Of a stretch of DNA of 13,508 bases, positions 1 to 4,518 are shown in pieces (position 1 is the first letter of the stretch; each line of letters opens with the position of its first letter). A model generated the notes under the pieces. The model had not been told where the DNA came from and did no database searches. It saw only the letters and a program-made list of their open reading frames with translations. Made by a program: the position numbers and the translations under genes. Origin of the DNA: Candidatus Woesearchaeota archaeon (lineage in GTDB: Archaea; Nanobdellota; Nanobdellia; Woesearchaeales; GW2011-AR9); NCBI GenBank assembly GCA_013204355.1, contig JABMOA010000118.1, forward strand, positions 1-13,508. Reading direction: 5' to 3'.

Positions 1-909
1 GTACAGAAGAGAGGAAGGAATGTAGCACAAGAAAAATTAGTCATTCTTGCAAACAGAAAATCTCGTGGATTTAAAGATAAATATAGAACTCATTTATTAA
101 AAATATTTGCAAAACGTCGTCATGCAGAAATTATCTTTCTTCCTCAAAAAAAGAATATGTTTGAGGGAATTGAATCTAAAATTAAAGGTATTGATCATAT
201 CATTATTGCCGGAGGTGATGGAAGTTTTGAAGCAGCATTAAACTATAAACCATTTAGAAAGAAAAGTTTAGGATTCTTTCCTTTAGGTGCGGGTAATGCT
301 TTTTATTCTTATTTTTATCGTGGAAAGCGTTTTGAATATCTTAGAAGTAGGTTCCCTTTCCATGAAGTAAAATTTGATGTTATTGAAGTTCAATGGGATA
401 AAGGAAAACAGGAATCCATGTTTTTTGGTATTGGAACAGATGCAGAAGTAATCCGATTAACATCAGATAAAAACCACGGTTTCAAATCTTATTTTTCTGC
501 TGGTGTAAAAGCATTTTTAAATTCACGTGCAAACTGGGATTTGTTTTTAGAAATTGATGGCAAAAAATTTTCATGGGATAATGTTATCAATCTAAATTTT
601 GGGAAAATTCCTTATTATGGTTATAGTATTCGTGCACTTCTTGGAAACATGGCACCAAGTGATCATAAAATCTTAGGAATGGGATGTGTTAATAGTCATT
701 CTTCCTGGTTGAATAAACCACTTCGTGTCTGGGCATTATTTTTAGGTATGTGGGGTATTCCAAAACCACCACTATTCCCTATAAAAGGAGAAAAATTTAT
801 TATTACCTCAGATGTTCCATTTCCAATCCAATTAGGTGGAGATTTCTTAGGATTCACCCAAGAATTAAGATTCAAGGTCAAAAGGCAACAGAAAATCTTG
901 GTAATTTAA
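1..909 (+). CDS. Diacylglycerol kinase-like lipid kinase (5' end outside window)
   Basis: The frame is open from the first base, so the start lies upstream and about 302 residues are visible, close to the usual full length of about 300. It resembles the DAGK catalytic family, which phosphorylates a lipid hydroxyl at the membrane. Seen in the sequence: an N-terminal strand with NRKSRG (residues 18-23 from the window edge), the nucleotide-binding GGDGS at 71-75, and PLGAGNAF at about 94-101, matching the family's GTxNDFA-like segment, followed by a GIGTDAEV segment. The first ATG (157) falls after the NRKSRG strand and would delete part of the ATP-binding fold, so it is not the start. Lipid-kinase membership is fairly sure; the substrate is unknown. 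It ends about 40 nt before tRNA-His and is probably transcribed separately from it. Confidence 0.8.
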   Translation, partial: VQKRGRNVAQEKLVILANRKSRGFKDKYRTHLLKIFAKRRHAEIIFLPQKKNMFEGIESKIKGIDHIIIAGGDGSFEAALNYKPFRKKSLGFFPLGAGNAFYSYFYRGKRFEYLRSRFPFHEVKFDVIEVQWDKGKQESMFFGIGTDAEVIRLTSDKNHGFKSYFSAGVKAFLNSRANWDLFLEIDGKKFSWDNVINLNFGKIPYYGYSIRALLGNMAPSDHKILGMGCVNSHSSWLNKPLRVWALFLGMWGIPKPPLFPIKGEKFIITSDVPFPIQLGGDFLGFTQELRFKVKRQQKILVI

Positions 910-910
910 A

Positions 911-925
911 GGAAGTTTTTTAAAG
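911..925 (+). promoter_or_regulatory. Probable BRE/TATA promoter of tRNA-His
   Basis: GGAAG followed by TTTTTTAAAG has its centre about 30 nt before the first tRNA base at 952, roughly the archaeal TATA-to-start distance. It sits just after the lipid-kinase stop codon. It is a weaker match than the other TATA boxes in the window. Confidence 0.45.
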
Positions 926-951
926 AATTTCCCATTTTTGCTTTTATTCAT

Positions 952-1046
952 GGCGATCATAGTGAAATGGTTATCATAGGAGCCTGTGGAATAAATACTT
1001 TTGCAGTAAGCTTCAGTCCGGGGTTCAACTCCCCGTGATCGCCCCA
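952..1046 (+). tRNA. tRNA-His (GUG) with 19-nt intron and encoded CCA
   Basis: The cloverleaf can be drawn in full. G-1 is at 952. The acceptor stem is GCGATCA (953-959) with TGATCGC (1036-1042), 7/7 paired. The D stem is GTGA/TCAT, the anticodon stem GGAGC/GCTTC with one G-T pair, and the T stem CGGGG/CCCCG around TTCAACT. C73 (1043) faces G-1, the hallmark HisRS identity pair, and CCA is encoded at 1044-1046. The anticodon GTG is at 986-988. Nineteen bases (990-1008) separate position 37 from A38, the canonical archaeal intron site. CTGT (984-987) can pair with GCAG (1003-1006) as a 4-bp central helix, leaving 3-nt bulges GGA and TAA at the two splice sites, as the splicing endonuclease requires; the inner helix is weak. 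T-tracts follow directly. Confidence 0.93.
990..1008 (+). other. Archaeal tRNA intron (position 37/38)
   Basis: Nineteen bases interrupt the anticodon loop between G37 (989) and A38 (1009). Removing them gives a normal seven-base loop CTGTGGA closed by a five-pair stem. The splice sites fall inside 3-nt bulges that flank the 4-bp helix CTGT/GCAG, consistent with a bulge-helix-bulge motif, possibly of the relaxed type. Confidence 0.8.
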
Positions 1047-1058
1047 TTTTTAATTTTT
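1047..1058 (+). terminator. T-tract terminator after tRNA-His
   Basis: Two runs of five T separated by AA directly follow the encoded CCA. Archaeal RNA polymerase terminates at such U-tracts without needing a hairpin. Confidence 0.55.
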
Positions 1059-1071
1059 CTTAAAAATTTGC

Positions 1072-1085
1072 AAAAGGTTTAAATA
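1072..1085 (+). promoter_or_regulatory. BRE/TATA promoter of the leader and racemase-hisS operon
   Basis: AAAAGG (BRE-like, 1072-1077) is followed by TTTAAATA (1078-1085). The TATA centre is about 27 nt before the ATG at 1108, the spacing seen for other leaderless starts in this window. No comparably strong TATA box was found between here and hisS, so this is the best candidate operon promoter. Confidence 0.7.
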
Positions 1086-1107
1086 TAATTTACTTTTTAT
1101 AGTATTT

Positions 1108-1152
1108 ATGACAACCACTATTGAAAGAGTTGATTGTATTCATCATCGGTAA
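1108..1152 (+). CDS. Leaderless short ORF, candidate leader peptide with His-His
   Basis: The 14-residue ORF MTTTIERVDCIHHR starts with an ATG that coincides with the start site predicted from the TATA box. It carries two adjacent His codons (CAT CAT) just before the end. Its last residues, Cys-Ile-His-x-x-stop, are echoed by the second short ORF at 1410. A His-rich leader peptide in front of a hisS operon would fit translational sensing of charged tRNA-His, but the ORF is short and could be open by chance. No homologue is recognised. Another CATCAT occurs at 1192-1197 in a different frame. Confidence 0.4.
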   Translation: MTTTIERVDCIHHR

Positions 1153-1203
1153 ACTTTTCTTTAGCTGTAGCAATTTTCTAAAAAATAATAATCATCATCT
1201 ATA

Positions 1204-1215
1204 GAGCGAAAGCTC
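1204..1215 (+). promoter_or_regulatory. GNRA-tetraloop hairpin in the leader
   Basis: GAGC-GAAA-GCTC forms a 4-bp stem capped by a stable GAAA tetraloop. It is immediately followed by CCCACA (sharing C1215), which is the exact complement of TGTGGG at 1321-1326 in the anticodon loop of the tRNA-like element. The stem is short, so a role is only suggested. Confidence 0.35.
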
Positions 1216-1230
1216 CCACATTTTCTTCAT

Positions 1231-1360
1231 GGCCACAATAGTGTCCGCAGAAAAATAACTTTTTTTCTGGGATGCCTAAATGATTACAATCATTTTGTGC
1301 ATAATGGTAACACAGTAAATTGTGGGTCTTCTATCCTGGGTTCAACTCCCAGTTGTGGCC
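1231..1360 (+). ncRNA. tRNA-His-like element with 58-nt D-arm insert in the hisS-operon leader
   Basis: A second cloverleaf with His identity is visible. G-1 is at 1231. The acceptor stem GCCACAA (1232-1238) pairs fully with TTGTGGC (1353-1359), and C73 is at 1360. U8 is present, and the D stem is GTGT (1241-1244) with ACAC (1310-1313). The T arm CTGGG/CCCAG encloses TTCAACT, and the anticodon GTG is at 1322-1324 behind T33. Deleting 1245-1302 restores a normal D loop AATGGTA with A14, G18, G19 and A21. Against a normal tRNA: no CCA (ATC follows C73), and the anticodon stem GTAAA/TCTTC has only three of five pairs. Its stems differ from tRNA-His at 953 by compensatory changes, so it is not a simple degraded copy. 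It may be a regulatory mimic, or a second tRNA-His with a D-arm intron; a weak TATA-like TCTATAGA (1198-1205) could serve the latter. Confidence 0.65.
1241..1275 (+). promoter_or_regulatory. Alternative hairpin with T7 tract inside the D-arm insert
   Basis: GTGTCC (1241-1246) can pair with GGGATGC (1270-1275 used) and, past bulged G1247, CAGAAAAA (1248-1255) pairs with TTTTTCTG (1262-1269). This gives about 14 pairs around a 6-nt loop. The stem uses the same GTGT strand as the tRNA-like D stem, so the two folds exclude each other. A T7 run (1260-1266) lies within it, and archaeal polymerase can stop at such runs. A second small hairpin, AATGAT/ATCATT, follows at 1279-1294. Confidence 0.45.
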
Positions 1361-1394
1361 ATCTTTAATCAACAAGTCATCTGGACAATAAACA

Positions 1395-1399
1395 GGGAG
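1395..1399 (+). promoter_or_regulatory. Shine-Dalgarno-like site of the second short ORF
   Basis: GGGAG lies 10 nt upstream of the ATG at 1410. This is the first plausible ribosome-binding site after the tRNA-like element. Confidence 0.4.
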
Positions 1400-1409
1400 A
1401 TAAAATAAA

Positions 1410-1481
1410 ATGGAAACAAAAACAAATATGGAACAAAACGAGGCCAAGGTGCAAAGCACTGGTTGTATTCACTGTACGTAA
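1410..1481 (+). CDS. Short ORF ending Cys-Ile-His-Cys-Thr, overlapping the racemase frame
   Basis: This 23-residue ORF starts with ATG behind GGGAG and ends in GCIHCT-stop. The same Cys-Ile-His near-terminal motif ends the leaderless ORF at 1108, and the DNA shares TTGTATTCA followed a few bases later by GTAA. Its TAA (1479-1481) overlaps the first codons that encode the racemase family N-terminus, AAG AAG ATT GGA from 1480 in the +1 frame. It could be a leader peptide coupled to racemase translation, the true N-terminus of the racemase joined by a +1 frameshift, or a chance ORF. No homologue is recognised. Confidence 0.4.
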   Translation: METKTNMEQNEAKVQSTGCIHCT

Positions 1482-1503
1482 GAAGATTGGAATACTTGGA
1501 GGT

Positions 1504-2184
1504 ATGGGTCCAGAAGCAACTGCAGATTTATATCTGAGAATTATTAAGATCTTTCAGAAGCAAGGTGCTGTTAAGGATTGTGATTTTCCAGAAATGGTAA
1601 TCATTAATTTACCCATACCAGATGTAGTTGGAAATTTAAGTGAAGAAAATAAAGTAAAAGAAATGCTCATTGAAGGAGTTAAAAAGTTAGAAAATGCTGG
1701 AGCTAATTTTATTGTAATTCCTTGTAATACTGTAAATTATTTTCTTCCTGAAATGAGAAAAGAAGTTTCTATTCCAATAATTAATATTCTTCAGGAAACT
1801 GCAAATGAAGTAAAGAAACAAGGATTTAGAAAAGTAGGGATAATTGGAACCGAAATGACAATTAATAAAGCAATCTACAATGATGTTTTAAATGAAGTTG
1901 AACTTGTTTTACCCACTAAAGAAGATCAGAAAGAGACCACTAAAATAATCATGAATGTTCTTGCAGGTAAGAAAACCAAAGAAGATAAGACTTTTTTGAG
2001 AAAAATAATCTCTGAACTTAAATTACAAGGTTCTGAATCTATAATTCTTGGTTGTACTGAATTACCTTTATTGATTAGAAAAAGTAAAGATACACTAAAT
2101 ACTATTGAAATTCTTGCTCAAGCAGTCGTTAGGGAATCAATAGGTAGGAAATTATATAAACAAAATAAATCTACAGAGGTATAA
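1504..2184 (+). CDS. Aspartate/glutamate racemase family protein
   Basis: This is a cofactor-independent two-cysteine racemase of the Asp/Glu/hydantoin family, which interconverts L- and D-amino acids. The active-site pair is visible: Cys74 in VIPCNT and Cys184 in LGCTELP (numbered from 1504). The N-terminal GGMGPEAT is typical of aspartate racemases. The ATG at 1504 is the first in-frame ATG, but it falls inside that motif. Family-like sequence KKIGILGG extends back to 1480, and there is no ATG, GTG or TTG in frame upstream. The real start is therefore either a rare codon, a +1 frameshift from the short ORF ending at 1481, or a base error. The gene ends 1 nt before hisS, so the two are co-transcribed. 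Substrate specificity cannot be read from the sequence. Confidence 0.85.
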   Translation: MGPEATADLYLRIIKIFQKQGAVKDCDFPEMVIINLPIPDVVGNLSEENKVKEMLIEGVKKLENAGANFIVIPCNTVNYFLPEMRKEVSIPIINILQETANEVKKQGFRKVGIIGTEMTINKAIYNDVLNEVELVLPTKEDQKETTKIIMNVLAGKKTKEDKTFLRKIISELKLQGSESIILGCTELPLLIRKSKDTLNTIEILAQAVVRESIGRKLYKQNKSTEV

Positions 2185-2185
2185 C

Positions 2186-3466
2186 ATGAAAATGCAAACA
2201 GCAAAAGGTGTCTCAGACACACCTCCAGAAGAGAAAATTATCAAAAATCAAGTACTTAACACATTGACAAAAGTTTTTGAAATTTACGGATTCGCGCCAT
2301 TAGAAACCCCCGTGATTGAACGGTTTGAAACTCTTTTTGCAAAATCAGGGGCTGGAGAAGAAAGTGATGCACTTAAAGAAACATTTCAATTAACAGATCA
2401 AGGGAAACGAAAATTAGGATTACGCTTTGAATTTACAACTTCTTTAGCAAGGTATGTTGCAATGAATTCAAACATCAAAATGCCCTTCAAACGATATGAG
2501 TTTGGTCCAGTGTTTAGAGATGGTCCAATTAAATTAGGAAGATATAGACAATTTTGGCAATGTGATGCAGATACAATTGGAACAAGTTCAATGCTCGCAG
2601 ATGCAGAATGTGTTGCAATGTTATCTACTGCCTTTAACAAGTTAAACTTTAAGTTTGAAATCAAAATCAATAACCGTAAAATATTAAATGGCATTTTAAA
2701 TCAAGCAGGGATTAAAGATCAAAAAGAAGCATTAATTTCAATTGATAAACTTGACAAGATTGGCAAAGAAGGTGTTGCTAAAGAACTTAAAGAACGAGGT
2801 TATAATGAATCTCAAATTGCTAAACTTTTTGATTTAATTTTAGGAAAAGTTACTATAACTTCATTAAAGAAATCATTAATTGATGAAGAAGGAATAGAAG
2901 GATTAAATGAATTAGAAGAATTGTTCTCTTATATCAAAAAAATGGGTGTAAAAGAAGCTATCTTTGATATCTCTCTTGCACGTGGACAAGCATATTACAC
3001 TGGAACTGTGATTGAAGCTTACTTAATAAATTCTAAAATTACATCTTCCATTGCTGGTGGTGGAAGATATGATGATATGATTGGTGGATTCATGGGTGGC
3101 AATAGAGTTGTGCCTGCAGTAGGGATTTCTTTTGGTATTGCACCAATCATGGACGCATTAAAAATGCAGCAAGAATTAACAACAAAAACACCTGCAAAAG
3201 TATTCGTGCTTCCTATTAATGCATTAGAAGAAAGTTTAGAAATTGTGCAGGAATTACGTAATGCAGGAATTAACACAGATATCTCTTTAGGAAAGAAAGG
3301 TGTATCTAATAATTTACAATATGCTTCTTCATTAGGTATCCCCTATGTTGTCATTTTTGGTGAAAAAGAATTAGCACAAAAGAAAGTCATGCTACGTAAT
3401 ATGGAAACAGGAAAAGAAACCTTATTAACTGTGAAAGAGGTAATTAAGAGATTAACTAAAAAATGA
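2186..3466 (+). CDS. hisS: Histidyl-tRNA synthetase
   Basis: This class II synthetase charges tRNA-His in the cytoplasm. Its 426 aa are typical of the family. Seen: motif 1 around LETPVIERFETL (39-50); LRFEFTTSLARYVAMN (79-94), closer to the eukaryotic LRYDLTVPFARY than to bacterial forms; motif 2 with FRDGPIKLGRYRQFWQCDAD (110-129); the His-specific loop SLARGQAYYTG (263-273), where the usual LDYY reads QAYY; GGGRYDDMIG (291-300); and a C-terminal anticodon-binding domain from about residue 335. AGAGGT lies just upstream of the ATG, which follows the racemase stop by 1 nt. The upstream leader holds tRNA-His and a tRNA-His-like element, which suggests product-linked regulation. Confidence 0.96.
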   Translation: MKMQTAKGVSDTPPEEKIIKNQVLNTLTKVFEIYGFAPLETPVIERFETLFAKSGAGEESDALKETFQLTDQGKRKLGLRFEFTTSLARYVAMNSNIKMPFKRYEFGPVFRDGPIKLGRYRQFWQCDADTIGTSSMLADAECVAMLSTAFNKLNFKFEIKINNRKILNGILNQAGIKDQKEALISIDKLDKIGKEGVAKELKERGYNESQIAKLFDLILGKVTITSLKKSLIDEEGIEGLNELEELFSYIKKMGVKEAIFDISLARGQAYYTGTVIEAYLINSKITSSIAGGGRYDDMIGGFMGGNRVVPAVGISFGIAPIMDALKMQQELTTKTPAKVFVLPINALEESLEIVQELRNAGINTDISLGKKGVSNNLQYASSLGIPYVVIFGEKELAQKKVMLRNMETGKETLLTVKEVIKRLTKK

Positions 3467-3479
3467 AATAAAAATCAAA

Positions 3480-3509
3480 TAAAAATCAAATAATTTTTAA
3501 TCATTTTTT
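3480..3509 (+). terminator. Candidate terminator after hisS
   Basis: TAAAAAT (3480-3486) and ATTTTTA (3493-3499) form a 7-bp AT-only stem with a 6-nt loop, followed by T6 (3504-3509). An AAATAAAAATC unit is repeated in tandem just before it. The stem is weak, but the T-tracts fit archaeal termination. Confidence 0.45.
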
Positions 3510-3522
3510 GTAAAGATTCAAA

Positions 3523-3699
3523 ATGAATAATCAACAGAAATTAAAATATCTCGGATATGGTGTATTATTTTTATTAGTTCTTAACTTAGTATTATTTGCA
3601 ATGAAGATAATCACTCAATTATTATTCTGGATTGTTATTATTATTGGTGCATGGTTCGTATATTATGGACTTCCAAAGTTAAAGAAAAAGTTAAAGTGA
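3523..3699 (+). CDS. 58-aa protein with two membrane helices
   Basis: The ORF begins MNNQQKLKYLGYG and has two long hydrophobic stretches, about residues 9-28 and 34-51, joined by a short polar turn (KIITQ). It ends in a basic tail, LPKLKKKLK. This is the form of a small integral membrane hairpin protein. No family is recognised. It lies 57 nt after hisS behind a candidate terminator, and its last 9 nt overlap the 3' end of the gene on the other strand. The hydrophobic pattern and lysine tail argue for a real gene. Confidence 0.6.
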   Translation: MNNQQKLKYLGYGVLFLLVLNLVLFAMKIITQLLFWIVIIIGAWFVYYGLPKLKKKLK

Positions 3700-4404
3700 A
3701 TACTTGATAATTCCACTAGCGCCAAGATAAATATCATGAGTTCCTCCTGTGGTTCCAATTAGATCTATATTTTCATATCCCCCATCAACTCTTATACCAA
3801 TTTTAAAATTTCTTATAATTGGTATGTTCTCACCAAAATGTGTAAAAGGATAATACATTGTACACCCCAAACCAACACGCAGTAATGGTTTTGGTTCCGG
3901 ATCTGTTGGTATACTTTTTGATGTATTTTCCGGTTTTAAAGTTTTGATTTCAAAATGTGCACCAGCAGTAAGTTGGATGTCTCCTTTAATCGTTAAATAT
4001 GGCCATGTAACTTCTCCAAAATCACTCCCAAAAGCAACCCAAAATTGATATTTATGTAACGTTTCTTTCCCTTCAATTTTCAATCCAACAATTTCTAATT
4101 CGTCATTTGTAGATTTTTTACTACGTTCTTCATCATAACCAAGCATTAATTTTAATCCCAAGGTTGAAATATCAAAACCAGCAGCATAACCAGTATAATT
4201 AATACCACTAGATAAAAATTGTCCTTGCCTATAGAAAAAGTCTTTGTTGAAAATAATTTCTTTTTCTTCTTTTGGACAAAGTAATTTATCTCCAACTACA
4301 CGGCATTGAATTTCAGAGGATAGTGGTAACTTTGCTTCTAAAGTTCCTGGTATTACAGCGCTTAGTGTGATCAGTAAAGAAGCGAGTGTTTTCTTTAGAA
4401 GCAT
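3691..4404 (-). CDS. Secreted beta-rich protein of unknown function
   Basis: This 237-aa protein has a clear signal peptide: MLLKK, a hydrophobic core to about residue 20, and a likely cleavage after LEA (24). Two cysteines (34 and 43) follow in a short segment and could form a disulfide. The rest alternates glycine and aromatic residues in repeated amphipathic strands (for example GYAAGFDISTLGLKLMLGY and LLRVGLGCTMYYPF) and ends in a strand, GASGIIKYSL. That resembles an outer-membrane-type beta barrel, which is unexpected in a single-membrane archaeon; a secreted or surface beta-sandwich is equally possible. The ATG at 4404 sits 25 nt from a TATA box, so the transcript is leaderless. No homologue is recognised. 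Confidence 0.7.
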   Translation of the reverse strand: MLLKKTLASLLITLSAVIPGTLEAKLPLSSEIQCRVVGDKLLCPKEEKEIIFNKDFFYRQGQFLSSGINYTGYAAGFDISTLGLKLMLGYDEERSKKSTNDELEIVGLKIEGKETLHKYQFWVAFGSDFGEVTWPYLTIKGDIQLTAGAHFEIKTLKPENTSKSIPTDPEPKPLLRVGLGCTMYYPFTHFGENIPIIRNFKIGIRVDGGYENIDLIGTTGGTHDIYLGASGIIKYSL

Positions 4405-4425
4405 GTAATGAGGAGAGGGAGTATT

Positions 4426-4433
4426 GTATATAA
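4426..4433 (-). promoter_or_regulatory. TATA box of the secreted-protein gene
   Basis: On the minus strand TTATATAC is centred about 26 nt upstream of the ATG at 4404, implying a leaderless mRNA. Confidence 0.65.
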
Positions 4434-4518
4434 GTTTTTAGATATTCTACTTTTTTTCTATGGCCTAATATATCTTCTTATGACCTTTGTTTTAAATACT
4501 ATGTAAAGAAAACATTAT

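Noticed and set aside
865..1047. Minus-strand open frame across the end of the lipid kinase and tRNA-His
   Set aside because: It runs antisense through a confident tRNA and has no promoter or family signal; the same applies to the other antisense frames over hisS, the AAA gene and the UDP-glucose dehydrogenase.
1229..1258. Short ORF MATIVSAEK starting inside the tRNA-like element
   Set aside because: tRNA-His at 952 also begins with ATGG at the same place, so the ATG is a by-product of the acceptor sequence, and there is no ribosome-binding site.
1241..1303. A standard bulge-helix-bulge intron at tRNA position 13/14 in the second tRNA-His-like element
   Set aside because: The 4-bp central helix required at this junction would pair TAGT (1239-1242) with GTGC (1297-1300), which does not pair. 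An intron is still possible with a relaxed motif, so it is kept as the rival hypothesis rather than a called feature.
1231..1360. Reading the element as tRNA-Arg (TCT) or tRNA-Glu (TTC) from GTCTTCTA
   Set aside because: These readings break the fixed spacing from the D arm to the T arm and give no proper stem or U33. With GTG the count is exactly canonical and G-1:C73 agrees with His.
1108..1500. A T-box riboswitch in the hisS leader
   Set aside because: No T-box sequence or specifier/antiterminator arrangement is visible, and T-boxes are bacterial.
3466..3500. AAATAAAAATC tandem units as the start of a repeat array
   Set aside because: Only two AT-only copies are present; this looks like terminator sequence, not a CRISPR or mobile repeat.
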